A stretch of 64,000 nt of DNA from Torymus aiolomorphi. Taxonomy: Eukaryota; Arthropoda; Insecta; Hymenoptera; Torymidae. The translations under genes and the position numbers were made by a program. Under the pieces are notes generated by a model, which was not told the origin of the DNA, searched no databases, and was given only the letters and a program-made list of their open reading frames with translations. Location of the stretch: assembly GCA_036365515.1 (NCBI GenBank), contig CM070873.1:218972876-219036875 (forward strand), written 5' to 3'. Shown here piece after piece: positions 44,278-56,790 of the stretch (within the stretch, counting starts at the first letter, position 1; each line of letters begins with the position of its first letter).

Positions 44278-45215
44278 AAATAGCGCAGTTAAATCTAAAT
44301 CATTGTGAGACTGCACAGGACCTACTGAACCAGTACGTCCGCGAAACAGAGGTGGATATAGCAATCGTGTGCGAACAGTACAAAGATCTAGACGAACCAT
44401 CGTGGGATATGGACAGCACCGGTAAAGCAGCGATCTGGGCATGCGGTGATACTGCTTTTCAGGAAAAAATGATAGACCGTGAAGAAGGATTTGTACGCGT
44501 TAAGGTATCAGGTATACATATTTACAGCTGCTACGCTTCCCTCAATGCGTCAATCGAGAAGTTCGAACATCTGTTAGATCGGCTTGTGCAAGATGCTGCA
44601 GGAAGGAAACCGATACTGATCGCAGGTGACTTCAATGCCTGGGCTGTGGAGTGGGGCAGTCAAAGGACAAATCAGAGAGGTCGAATACTATTGGAAGCAT
44701 TCGGGCTCTTAGATTTGGTCTTAGTTAACCAGGGATCTACTTACACCTTTAGAAGAGGAGACACCGGGTCTGTGGTAGATCTGACTTATGTTAGCAGCTG
44801 CCTTATTGGCGCAGTTGACGCATGGACAGTGAGTGAACACTACATAAATAGTGATCACCAGGCCATAATAATGGAGGTAGGAAAACCAAGAAAAGGATCC
44901 AGCGTTAGTGTACAGACCAAGAGAGTCTGTTGGAAAACGAAGGACTATGACAAGGAGATGTTTCTGTTGGCACTGGAAGAAATGGAGCTGTCTGGGACGG
45001 CGAACAATAAGGCGAAACTGCCGATGGAAATAATCACTAGAGCCTGTGACGCTACTATGCCAAGAAGAGTGACCAGTTATAGGCGACCACCAGTATACTG
45101 GGGGAACATGGACGTCGAGAGTGCCCGCAGCGAGTGTCACCGAACTAGGAGGCAGGAGCAACGGGCAAGGAATAAAGACTTAATGGATCACCTCGAAAAG
45201 AAACTTACAGAAATT
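44274..45215 (+). CDS. R1-clade LINE copy 2, ORF2 endonuclease domain (truncated)
   Basis: The ATG at 44274 overlaps the ORF1 stop. The protein begins KIAQLNLNHCETAQDLL, followed by IAIVCEQYKDL (catalytic Glu), ILIAGDFNAWAVEWGS (Asp/Asn), NQRGRILLEAFGLLDLVLVN, GSVVDLTYVS and NSDHQAIIMEV (Asp-His), i.e. a complete apurinic-type endonuclease that nicks the target for reverse transcription. No stops occur over 314 codons. The reverse transcriptase is absent: the frame runs directly into Helitron sequence at about 45215. Confidence 0.9.
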
Positions 45216-45400
45216 AAAAATGTAGAAAAAATTGGAAAACTGTTAATATTTCCATCAACTTTTTCAGGAAGTCCACGAGCATTACATCAAAATTTTATAG
45301 ATGCTATGGTTCTAGTTCAGAAATATGGAAAATCAGATTTGTTTATCACGATGACTTGTAATGCGCTTTGGGAAGAAATCGTTAATAATATTGGCGTAAA
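45216..45400 (+). pseudogene. Second Helitron Rep fragment, fused in frame to the LINE endonuclease
   Basis: The open frame continues as KIGKLLIFPSTFSGSPRALH, QNFIDAMVLVQKYGKSD and LFITMTCNALWEEIVNN, the same segment as 4085-4166 plus 6490-6545, without the insertion. It differs in sequence, so it is another Helitron copy. The last residues of the frame (NYYYYLLPE) come from the LINE tail that follows. The HUH motif is not included. Confidence 0.88.
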
Positions 45401-45828
45401 TTATTATTATTATTTATTACCAGAATAATTGTCGTTACATCAAATATATAGATATAATCTATATCTGACCAACTGACATCCTACAGAGACGCATAATAGT
45501 GTCTGTATGTAGGTCTAGTCGTATAGCTTACATACTAACTAACTTATATATAAAAAAATTGACTAAATACTATAATTTTGAGGTTCAATGTATAAAATAT
45601 AGTGTGTTAACAATATAAGTTTAGTTTTGGTATGGCACATTAATTAACAATTAACAAAAGTGTTCTTTGTAACACGTAATAAAATATTTATATAAACTTA
45701 ATACCCGATATGTACATGTATATATTAATTAGATTTTTCTTAAATGTTTTTGGTAATCCACTCTTTTAACTTATTTTTTCTGTAATATGTATCATTCAAT
45801 ATTTTTAGATCATTTGGTAAATTATTGT
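45401..45828 (-). mobile_element. Minus-strand LINE: C-terminus, 3' UTR and TAA tail
   Basis: Read on the minus strand, 45835 downward encodes YNNLPNDLKILND and KNKLKEWITKNI before a stop, the usual end of Jockey/CR1-type reverse-transcriptase proteins. A 3' UTR with CTGTAGGATGTCAGTTGGTC follows and ends in a TAA-repeat tail at 45401-45421. The upstream part of the protein lies at 50530-51110, separated by the DNA transposon. Confidence 0.7.
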
Positions 45829-45859
45829 ATATGGGGGATTCTCAGGATAAGTGCAAATT

Positions 45860-46801
45860 TGTGTCTAAGCCTTATATCTTGCTTGTGTTTCTATCTACAT
45901 TTTCATATATAGTAAAAAGTAAAAAGAAATGTTTTTTTCTAGTTAGGTCAACAATTATTAGTAACATAAAAAACATCTTGACATACTCCAGAGTCACAGC
46001 ATGTGAGAAATGTAAACTCCATGATTGTCCCCATTAAATAATTCAACAATACTAATACCTTTTTTCATAGATAAAAAAATAATAATCGTTATTCAATAGT
46101 TATGAGCATAATTTGGCTGCTTGTTGGGATGTTAAATCACTATCAAAATTTCAATATTTTTCCTCACCAGTTTAATACACACCTAACAACATTGTCTCCT
46201 AGATTTCTGAGAATTTATCAAGTTATCATGTACATTGGATGTTTGGCCTCCCTATTGTAATTTAAGGTCTTAAAGCTGTATATGTCAAATGTAAACATTC
46301 CATTTGAAGTATACATATGTGTAGATAAAGGAAACTACAAGGATAGATAGGTGATACTAAGACCTATGTGTTCATTAGATACTCGTACATTTATCGAGCG
46401 TAAACACCCTGTGTGTGCTGTCTCTAACGCAAATTATTTGAATTGAGACATTAAGGTCTTGAAATGTAAGAATATAGATCGCCTTTTTCGAGGTAAGTGG
46501 ATTTTACATAACGTATATAATTTCATTGATAAGCTGTAAAAATTTAATTCTATAAACACCGTGAAAAGTAATCTCAGTGGTATAATCTTATTATTCTCGT
46601 GTGATCGAATAAATAACCAATCCTAATAAGTAAAATTCATTCCGAAACTATAAATAAAATGGTGATACAGTTTTTAACCAAATGTATTTATTATGTTGTT
46701 GACAAAATAGTTAAATTTATGAATATTAATGTAAATATATAACTTATTGTTCATATTATTTAGGAAACTTACACAAAAACATTTTTATTGGGTTTATAAA
46801 A
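45860..46801 (+). other. 5' non-coding part of the DNA transposon
   Basis: AT-rich, no recognised frame. TTATTTAG just before the coding start (about 46755-46763) looks like a splice acceptor, so a 5' exon or intron may lie here. Confidence 0.35.
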
Positions 46802-47712
46802 ATGCGACCCATAACACGACTGAGTTTAAGAGAAGAAAACGACCATAAAGAAAGGCTGGTTAAAGTAAGAGAGAAAGAAAAAAATAAACGTATTGCAGGA
46901 AGAAAGAATAACAAAAAAAGAAAGGCTACTGACAAAAAACGAGAAAAAACACTAAAAAAGAAAAGAGAAGTAGAAAAATTAAGAAGATTGTCAATTAGAT
47001 CAGATACAAAACTACACGAAGTGTACAAACGTAAAGAACGTGAAAGATGGAAGAGAAAGGTTTTAGATGGCAAAATAAAGAGAGTAACGATATGACAGAA
47101 AAAGAGAAACATATCATCTAAAAAAAAATCGAATCGCAGTAAAATTACATAGGCAGCGGTTAAAAGATCAATTGAATGAAAACGTTTCCGAGAGTGAAAT
47201 TTGTGATAATGTTTCAAGTAATAAAACTGTGGGTGAAGTACTGAATAAGCGCACATTAGCAAATATCCAAAGTGGTAAAATGCGTGCTTCTCGTAACCGT
47301 GCTAAGTGCTACCGAGATAACGACAAATTAAAAAAGAAAAATGCTGACTTGCAGAGAAAATTCAACCGGCTTAAAAAAAAAACATACAGACTCAAGAAAA
47401 AATCGAATACTCCACTTTCTCCAAAATCGTTATTTAGAAAAATGATAAAAGGTAAAAATTTAGGAAAAATTACTGAAAAAAAAACTATTTTTTGAACATA
47501 TTATTGTGGAACAAATAAAAACTATACGTGAAAAAAATTGTGATCGTGTTAATTAACATTTTTTCAAACGAGTGTTATGTGGTTCGATTATTAAAAAATA
47601 TAGAATGCTAAACATTTCACGAAAAAATTTTGGACAAATGAAAAACATTAAATCTATTGAGACTAATAAATTCAGTAATAATAAAATTATTAAAAATATT
47701 AACGCAAAGTTA

Positions 47713-48500
47713 CGAGGGGTGTTCAAAAAGTAAGTTTCCCTAGTCTGCCGTTTTGCCCCAGCGCCATCTAGCGAGCTGGGACCGAACATAGTTTTAGTTT
47801 AGGATATACCAATAAGAGCGGAACCGGTCTTAGCTGCCGAAAAAATTTTTTTCATCAGTACCGGCTCGGAAACCATGGAGCTACCTGTGAAAAACGTGTC
47901 CACCTGTGAGTTGCGTGCAGTTATTCGCTTTTTAACTGCAAAAGGGCTTAATGGCTTAATAACGAAGGTGTTCTGTTGATTGATTTTCTTGAATCCGGTA
48001 CCACGATAAATGCAGATCGTTACTGTGAAGTGCTAAATAAACTTAGAAGTGCCGTTAAACGAAAGCGTCCTGGAAAATTATCGAGAAAAGTGTTGCTTTT
48101 TCACGACAATGCACGGCCTCATTCAGCAAAAAAAACACAAACCTTACTGGAAAAATTCAAATGGGAAATTTTTGATCACCCACCCTACTCTCCAGATCTC
48201 GCACCAAGTGACTTTTTTCTTTTTCCTAAATTAAAGGAAAGTTTGGGTGGCCATCACTTCAATTCAAATGATGAAGTGAAAGACATCGTTAAATTATTCT
48301 TTAAAAAACAGGGCACGGATTTTTATAAACAAGGTTTGTCAAAGCTTGAGAACAGATATAAAAAATGTATTCAAGTCCAAGGGGACTATGTAGAAAAATA
48401 GTTTATAAGTCAAACAATAAATACATATATTACTTTAACCTAAAAATTGTGTTTTGCTTTTTTCCCGGAGCAGGGAAACTTACTTTTTGAACACCCCTCG
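47713..48500 (+). mobile_element. mariner element, internally deleted (788 bp)
   Basis: The ends ACGAGGGGTGTTCAAAAAGT and the complement of ACTTTTTGAACACCCCTCGT are matching inverted repeats of about 29 bp flanked by TA (47711-47712 and 48501-48502), the Tc1/mariner target. A full mariner is about 1.3 kb. Removing it rejoins the surrounding transposase-like gene. Confidence 0.95.
47875..48401 (+). pseudogene. mariner transposase, internally deleted
   Basis: The ATG at 47875 gives MELPVKNVSTCELRAVIRFL and TAKGLNG, then the sequence jumps to EGVLLIDFLESGTTINADRY in another frame. The missing part held most of the DNA-binding region and the first catalytic Asp. The remaining core has LLFHDNARPHSA (second Asp) and PPYSPDLAPSDFFLFPKL (third Asp), then a C-terminus to 48401. 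The protein cannot be active, but the termini could be moved by a related transposase. Confidence 0.93.
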
Positions 48501-50529
48501 TATTTTTGCAAAACAAAATTCGTGATTTTTATGAGAATAATAGCAGAATGTGTCCAGGCAAAAAGGACACTATAACACGAAAAAAAAATAAAAAAACAAA
48601 AAATGTATCTCAATGATAATGTTAAAGAGTTGTATAAAAGATTCAGAGGTTTGAATCCTACCTACCAGATTAGTTTTAGTACTTTTTGCAAACTACGCCC
48701 ATTTTGGACGATGAAAGCACAGGTATCTGAAAGAGATACATGCTTGTGTATAAAACATGAAAATATGGCCTTAATTATCAGTGCTTTACATCGCAATAGT
48801 ATAATAAATCACAATACTTCATCCAGATTACTATCGTCGATTACATGTAGTCGTTGAACTTAAGACTGTCTTTTACATACGTGTAAGTTTTGTTGTAATA
48901 AAAGTATAGTTGTCAATAATATTGATGAAGAAAATTCCTCTTATTATTATGTATGGATGACGGTAAAAGAAAAAAGAATATCTGCAATAACTAAAAAAGA
49001 AATAACAGTTCAAAGAACAGTTAAAAACAAAGTTATTTGCACCAAAAAAGTCATGAAAGATTGTTTATTAAGAGAATGGCCTTTATTTGTCGAAGATGTT
49101 TATTGCATGGAGCATCAAAGTTATACAGAATAAAAGAGAAACACTAGACATGACTGAATTATTCTTTCATATAGATTCTAGTCAAAATTACGAATGCAAA
49201 TACGCTGTAGAGGACACTTGATACATTTCGCTGCTTCGAGGGAATCAATTTCACTACACACTAGCGTGTGGTATACTCAAAACCACTATCAAGCTTTTTG
49301 TACACTTTCTCCTGATTTAAGACATGACTCAGCAGCAATCTTGGCTGATCTGCAACCTATCTTTGATAAGATTTTTCAAAATAATACAAAAATATCATCT
49401 TTGCATTTCCTCAGTGATGGACCCACAATTCAATACCGTTCAAAAAACATGTTTTGACTTTTAATAACTTACATATTGATATATCAAAAACAAGCCACTG
49501 CTATTGTCTACAACTTTTCTGAAAAAGGCATGGAAAGGCGCACTCACAAAAAAAACGGCTGATACAACTGTAGCTAATGGAAAAGATGTACAAGATTTTG
49601 AGGCACTTTTCAATTTGCTCAATGAGAGTATTGCTAATTGCTGGTACCGTTCAGTGACTTCAGACAACATCAAACAATTTGATGAAGAGCTGAAATTATC
49701 AAACACGCCGACATTCCAAGAAACACTAAAAGTGCACCAATGGATTTGGTGTAGATGCGAGACACTTGAAATAAAATTTAATAAACTCAGCTGTTACAAT
49801 TGTGATTACAAAGATTATTGCAAACATTTCTACCTAGAATCCTTATCTTTAGATAGTAAGCCAAAGAATAAGAAAAGAACTTTGAAGAAACAAGAAAAAG
49901 CACAAGTTGTAAAAAACAAAAAAGACACTTTAAAGAAACTAGAAAATGCACAGGTTCAGAAATTAAAGAATGTCTCCCAAAAATCCAAATCTGTGAAAAG
50001 AAAACATCGCAAATCTAAATAAAAAAAGTTTATAATTTGTTGATTGTTTGCATATAATGTTAAAATATAATTCTGTCATAATTTAGTATTTAGTATAGTT
50101 ACTTATAGTACCGAGTTAGTATTGTGTAAATATTAGTCATAAATATTAATTTTTAATAAAAATCAATTTATACAATCGATGGTTACTTTATATTGTAAAT
50201 ATACCGTTTGTTTAGATTATAAATAATACTCTAATTCAAATTTATTACTAAGTTTTTTTAAGTTGGTTATTTACATATGTACAAAAACAGTTATCAATCT
50301 ATTGACGATTTTTATAAACTCCGTGGAACTCACGTAATCTCCGTGGGTACAGACAAGTAAAAAATCACCTTAAAATTGGTAAGAAGTGTTTTTATGCATT
50401 CATATTACATCTATACCTTCCTTCTGCTCATATATATGTGTTCATTAGCTTTAATTATCGAGAAATTAAAAAAAACTTTTTTACTTTTAAAAAATCGAAA
50501 ATTGCACTTATCCTGAGAATCACCCATAT

Positions 50530-51112
50530 TGCGATATCTTCTAAATAGCTATCTTTACTACTTATTGTTTTATGTCTGAAAGGTATTTGAATATTCTTAT
50601 TTCCTGTTATACTTGTTGTGTTTAAGTATTTATTTCTTAGTGTACTATAGTGATATATTAAGGCTTCATATGCAAAAAGTTGTTCAATATTTAAAGGGTT
50701 ATTGTGTGTTATAAATGTTTTTTGTTTATTATTTTCAATAGTCTGATTTGCAATCTTTTGATTAAGTTTAATGCATTTGTATATGCACCTCCCCAGGCTA
50801 TTATTCCATAGCATATTATACTATGGAAGAAAGCATAATATATCATTTTTAGAATTTCTATTGTCATAAACTTGGATATTTTTTTGAATATGAAAATCAG
50901 ATATTTTATTTTATTTGCTATGTATTCTATGTATTTGTCCCACTATAGATTTTGGTCAATTATGATACCCAAGTATTTATAGTGTTCAACTCTGTTTAAA
51001 TTTTTCCCATAAATTTGTATGTTTAGATTATTAGGGATACTGTTACTGTAACTTCCGTATGTCATGTAAACTGTTTTGTCTATGTTCAAGGAGAGTATCT
51101 TACCAATAATAA
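50530..51112 (-). pseudogene. Minus-strand LINE reverse transcriptase, C-terminal region
   Basis: Reading from 51110 downward: SLNIDKTVYMTYGSYSNSIP, RVEHYKYLGIIIDQNL, a TAG, then WDKYIEYIANKIKYLIFIFK, IICYGIIAWGGAYTNALNL and KNIQIPFRHKTIS, typical of the thumb and C-terminus of Jockey/CR1-type LINE polymerases. The gene is 5'-truncated by the AAGTGA repeat at about 51112 and interrupted by the DNA transposon at 50529. Two or more stops or shifts are present. Confidence 0.8.
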
Positions 51113-51114
51113 CT

Positions 51115-51415
51115 ACCTACTCTCTAAAGTAAGATAAGTGAAATATCACTTATTTTAAGTGTATATGTACTTATTGGGCAAGTACATAGTCGTGCACTTA
51201 GAAAAAGTGCATATTAACTTTTTCAATAAGTGAATTCGTAACTACCTGTATAAAAAGTGAATTTTTACTTTTTATTTAAGTGAAAATTATCATGACTTAT
51301 TTGAATAAGTAAAAAGTTTACTTTTTTGAAAAAGTGAAAAAGTACTTTGGAATAAAGTAATAATTTATTTTTGAATAAGTGATAATTCACTTTGAAAAAA
51401 GTTAAACTATACTTT
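51115..51415. repeat. AAGTGA / TCACTT palindromic repeat block
   Basis: Many copies of AATAAGTGA, TCACTTATT and AAAAAGTGAA in both orientations over 300 bp. Related blocks lie at 58850-59075 and 60375-60465. No gene. Confidence 0.75.
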
Positions 51416-51721
51416 TTTCCGTACTCTATCCAATTATTTGTTTCTACTGTGTTGGTTGAACATCACCTCGTAATTGAATATATTTCAGATATTTATATGA
51501 AATTTCCTGAGTTTAAGTACCGAAAATATATTCAAATTACCTCTCTCACTTTACTGAAATGGCGCAAAATCTACGATATGCGGTAGTCTCCCATCTGAAT
51601 ATTAAACACACTATCTCAACTTCGACCGTATAAAAATAGACGCAACAGCATAAAAATATATGAAAAAATATTTATTGAAAATAACTTTTAGTTAAAGATT
51701 GTTACGTAACAAAATACTATT
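51416..51721. other. AT-rich spacer
   Basis: Nothing recognised. A 64-codon frame at 51392-51586 begins inside the repeat and has no motif. Confidence 0.35.
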
Positions 51722-52990
<1,269 letters not shown>

Positions 52991-53530
52991 TCAGAAAATA
53001 TAAACGCATAAATTAATTTTCGTAATACTATGCGTAGAATAAGCGAATATATTTATGATTTACGGGCATAAAGTTGAAATTTACGCTTAGTTGGAGTAAA
53101 TTAAAAATATTAAAATATTTATTTACGTACTATAAGCGTAAAATTAAATTTTTCATCAGCAACCCATACACATATTCGCGTTTTACTTTATGTTTAGGTC
53201 TAATATAACGAAAAATAATGCTCGCAAAACGAGCGTAAAGCGGACGTAAAGTTCAACTTTACGCTCTTGTTTTTTATACAGTTGAAAATTCAATACAATT
53301 ATCTAAAATTTAATAATTTGTATATAAAATTTAATGCAGAATGTTTAATCAGTAATATTTAATATTTATTTATTACAAAAAATTATTTTTTATAATTTTA
53401 ATTGAAATAGTGAAATTCAAAATTTTACAAAATTTAATTAATGCAAAGGTTAGTTTTAGTTGTAATCATTATTTTGATGCAAATTTATTATATATTTGCT
53501 TACCACTTATTTGTGTTGTATGAAGAATAT
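52991..53530. repeat. AT-rich sequence with GCGTAAA motifs in both orientations
   Basis: TTTACGCTTAG, AAGCGTAAAATT, GAGCGTAAAGCGGACGTAAA and CAACTTTACGCTC recur. AGCGTAAAG...CTTTACGCT at 53231-53270 can form a hairpin. The rest, to 53530, is plain AT-rich DNA. Confidence 0.45.
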
Positions 53531-53536
53531 TATAAT

Positions 53537-53618
53537 TGACCTGACCGAGAATCGAACCTACGGGCCTTGGGTTACGACGCACGCACGCTATCCGTTACGC
53601 TATCGCTCGCTTCTAACA
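53537..53618 (-). tRNA. tRNA-like sequence, probably pseudogene or SINE head
   Basis: On the minus strand, TAGCGTAACGG matches the A box and GTAGGTTCGATTCTC the B box of RNA polymerase III promoters at tRNA-like spacing. The acceptor and T stems pair poorly, so I do not regard it as a working tRNA. A tRNA-derived SINE start is an alternative. Confidence 0.4.
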
Positions 53619-53807
53619 GTTTGGACATTTTCATCTACATAAGGTGCACTATCCACATTCATTCAGTTGATATTATACATTTTGATGATTCATCTAAAAT
53701 ATTAACGGTTTTTAGTAATTATTTATTTAGATAATATTTTAAGAAAATGAGTTACTTACTTTAAGACATTAATTAATTAAATTTGATTAACCTAAAAATT
53801 TTTCTTA

Positions 53808-54721
53808 AGGCCATATGTACCGTGACGATCTCTACCTTACCGGCACCTGAATTTCATTTTTACCGTGTTTAAACAAAAGAATTTAATATTAAGTACCTTG
53901 CATCTATATCTGTTAAAAATGTTATTAATTTTAAGATCATCAATTCAACTCCAATATAGATCCCTACCTTATCAGCACCTAAATTTTACTTCTTGCATCT
54001 CATATACACAAAAGATTTAGAAAAATGCGTGCTTTCACGCCCTCCGAAATGGGTTTAAGTAATCCTAGGCGATGTGAAGTTCAAAATCAACCAAATTTCA
54101 TTATAAAACAACAACGTCAGGTGCTTCGTATATGTAAATACTATGCTCAGAAATTTTTTTGCGTGATTCTATCAGCATTTTCATGAGATACACCCGATTC
54201 AAAACTAGATCCAAATTCTAAAAATAAAGATTCCTACTTACCGGCATTGAGGTTTTTATTTAATTAAATAAGTTTTGAGTAGGTTTTTGGAACAACAACA
54301 ACGTCAGACGCTCCGTATATGTAAATACTATACTCAAAATTTTTTTTCAGTAATTCTATTAATATTTGCAAAAGATGTAGACCTTAAATATTTCTCGTGC
54401 CATTACTGGTAAACCCCTTCAAAAAATTCCTGAATGCAGTATTTACATATACGAAGAAAACGCCGAAATACATAACTATTTTAAATATAATTTTCTTGAT
54501 CATTTTGAATAATTGTATTTATGGAAAATCAGATATGTAGAAAGAATGAAATTTTATATTAAAATGCAAATTTAAAAAAATTATTTGATGTAATTCATCA
54601 ATTTTCTTTGAGAAAGCATTCTGCTAAAACAGTTAGCAGCGGGTTTTTTTCAAATAAAGGTTTAAAGTCAGTTTAATAAATAATGAATTTAGGTTGATTT
54701 TGGACTGCACATCGCCTTAAG
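53808..54721. mobile_element. TTAA element G1
   Basis: Starts TTAAGGCCATATGTACCGTG and ends GGACTGCACATCGCC before TTAA. It contains ACCTTACCGGCACCTGAATT and non-coding AT-rich sequence with repeats of TATGTAAATACTA. It abuts the next TTAA element at 54718-54721. The start resembles the end of the 13.3-kb element (GGCCATGTGATACTC). Confidence 0.6.
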
Positions 54722-54784
54722 GCCATGTGAAGTACCGTGCCGATCCCTATCTTACCGGCACCTGAGTTTTATTTTTATTACCGT

Positions 54785-56224
54785 GCAGTCCGAAATCAAC
54801 CGGAATTCATTATTTATTAAACTAACTTTAAACCTTTATTTGAAAAAAATACGTCAATTAAGCCCTCCGTACATGCAAGTAATATACTCAGAAATAATTC
54901 CGGAATGATTCTATTAGTATTTTCATAAAATATCCTTGTTCTAAAATCAGATAAAATGAGAAAAATGTAGATTCCTATTTATCGACCACAATGGTTTTTA
55001 TTTAATTAAACAATTTTTTAATATTTTTTCGGAAAAATACGTCAATTAGGCACTCCGTATGTGTAAATACTGCATTCAGGAATTTCTTTGAAGGGTTCTA
55101 CCAGTAATTGCATGAGAAATATTTTTTTTCGTATTATGCCGGTATCTCACATCACCTTAAGGACGTTCTCCGGGTCGAAACAGCAATTTTAGTTTTTATA
55201 TTTTTAAATAATGTTTTATTAATTTGATAATCCAAGAGTAAGTACATGTAACAAATATATACTTGAAAGAACATAAGACAATTTTTTTCAGACAAATTCA
55301 GGCAATAGTCACTATGGTATTGTTACAATTAAAGACAAAAACTTCAATAAGTTCTTTAAATTTTTTTATTTTTTATCCGATCTTAACGAAATAAAGCTTA
55401 TTTTGTTCGTTAAGAAATTTCAGGGGGAGTATCGATGGGAAAATTTATGAAACGAGTTACCAGTACGGCGCAATATCAATTTATTTAAGAAAGTTTTGAT
55501 GAAAACTTGACTTGCTTTTCTTAAACAAATTAACATTGCGCCGTACTGGTAACTCGTATCATAAATTTTCCCATCGATACTCCCCTTGAAATTTCTTAAC
55601 GAACAAAATAAGCTTTATTTCGTTAAGATCGGATAAAAAATAAAAAAATTTAAAGAACTTATTGAAGTTTTTGTCTTTAATTGTAACAATACCATAGTGA
55701 CTATTGCTTGAATTTGTCTGAAAAAAATTGTCTTATGTTCTTTCAAGTATATATTTGTTACATGTACTTACTCTTGGATTATCAAATTAATAAAACATTA
55801 TTTAAAAATATAAAAACTAAAATTGCTGTTTCGACCCGGAGAACGTCCTTAAGGTGATGTGAGATACCGGCATAATACGAAAAAAAATATTTCTCATGCA
55901 ATTACTGGTAAAACCCTTCAAAAAAATTCCTGAATGCAGTATTTACATATACGGAGTGCCAAATTGACGTATTTTTCCGAAAAAATATTAAAAAATTGTT
56001 TAATTAAATAAAACCCGTTGTGGTCGATAAGTAGGAATCTACATTTTTCTCATTTTATCTGATTTTAGAACAAGGATATTTCATGAAAATACTAATAGAA
56101 TCATTCCGGAAAAATTTCTGAGTATATTACTTGCATGTACGGAAGGCTTAATTGACGTATTTTTTTCAAATAGAGGTTTAAAGTCAGTTTAATAAATAAT
56201 GAATTTAGGTTGATTTTGGACTGC
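54785..56224. repeat. 1.44-kb near-perfect palindrome of TTAA elements
   Basis: The arms meet at about 55504 and are complementary out to GCAGTCC (54785) and GGACTGC (56218-56224), roughly 700 bp each. The core 55153-55853 is a TTAA-flanked hairpin element with TTAAGGACGTTCTCC ends. The outer parts belong to the TTAA family starting at 54718 and, inverted, at 55850. TTAA sites fall exactly at the junctions. No coding sequence. Confidence 0.85.
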
Positions 56225-56231
56225 ACATCGC

Positions 56232-56536
56232 CTTAAGCCCTCCGTACATGCAAGTAATATACTCAGAAAATTTTCGGAAATGATTCTATTAGTATTTTCA
56301 TGAAATATCCTTGTTCTAAAATCAGATAATATGATAAAGATGTAGATTCCTACTTATCGACCACAACGGTTTTTATTTAATGAAACAATTTTTTAATATT
56401 TTTTCAGAAAAATACGTCAATTAGGCACTCCGTTTATGTAAATACTACATTCAGGAATTTTGTTTAAGGGTTCTACCAGTAATTGCACGAGAAATATTTT
56501 TTTCGTATTACGTTGGTATCTCACATCACCTTAAGA
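56232..56536. mobile_element. Further direct copy of the TTAA family
   Basis: TTAAGCCCTCCGTACATGC through TCACATCACCTTAA repeats the left palindrome arm (54870-55156) in direct orientation, with about 10% differences by eye. It abuts the palindrome at TTAA. Confidence 0.65.
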
Positions 56537-56785
56537 TTAAAAATATAAGTTAAAATATTATTGAAAATTAAAAGCGATGCCGGTATAGTAGAAATCGTGT
56601 TTGTATCCGATATAAGATTAGTGCAGAACATTAGATCTAAAGTGAATGCTCATGAAATTTTAAACACCTTATACATTACAATAATTGTCACATTAATAAA
56701 AATTGTTAATAAAAATAGTAACTTATTTAATTAAATATTAAATATTTTAAATATACTACATTAATGTTAACCATTTCAGACTTAG
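56537..56785. other. AT-rich spacer
   Basis: Nothing recognised. Confidence 0.35.
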
Positions 56786-56790
56786 ACTGT

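Larger units (their letters stand above)
46802..50022 (+). pseudogene. Transposase-like protein of the DNA transposon
   Basis: The ATG at 46802 starts MRPITRLSLREENDHKERLV and a long Lys/Arg-rich, coiled-coil N-terminus. The gene continues in shifted frames through NKRTLANIQSGKMRASRNRA, the mariner insertion (47713-48500), SRMCPGKKDTITRKK, ISFSTFCKLRPFW with DTCLCIKHENMALIISALHR, FHIDSSQNYECKY, LHFLSDGPTIQYRSKNM, NFSEKGMERR, and a Cys-rich and Lys-rich C-terminus (CYNCDYKDYCKHF). This layout recurs in many uncharacterised insect proteins as I remember them. The Asp in HIDSSQNY and SDGP may be DDE-type catalytic residues; that is inference. Five or more frameshifts disable it. Confidence 0.65.
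45833..50525. mobile_element. 4.7-kb DNA transposon with TIRs and ATAT duplication
   Basis: Left end GGGGGATTCTCAGGATAAGT (45833) and the complement of the right end, GGGTGATTCTCAGGATAAGT (50525), are inverted repeats of at least 24 bp. Both are flanked by ATAT (45829-45832 and 50526-50529), and the minus-strand LINE reads through when the element is removed. It carries a transposase-like gene (46802-50022). A 4-bp duplication and GGG ends would suit Sola- or Chapaev-like groups, but I cannot assign it. A mariner sits inside at 47713-48500. Confidence 0.75.

Noticed and set aside
44274..45428. Endonuclease-Rep fusion as a new functional gene
   Set aside because: It is explained by three abutting transposon fragments; the Rep piece lacks its catalytic HUH and Tyr motifs.
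53537..53618. Functional tRNA gene
   Set aside because: A and B boxes are present but T and acceptor stems do not pair; treated as tRNA-like only.
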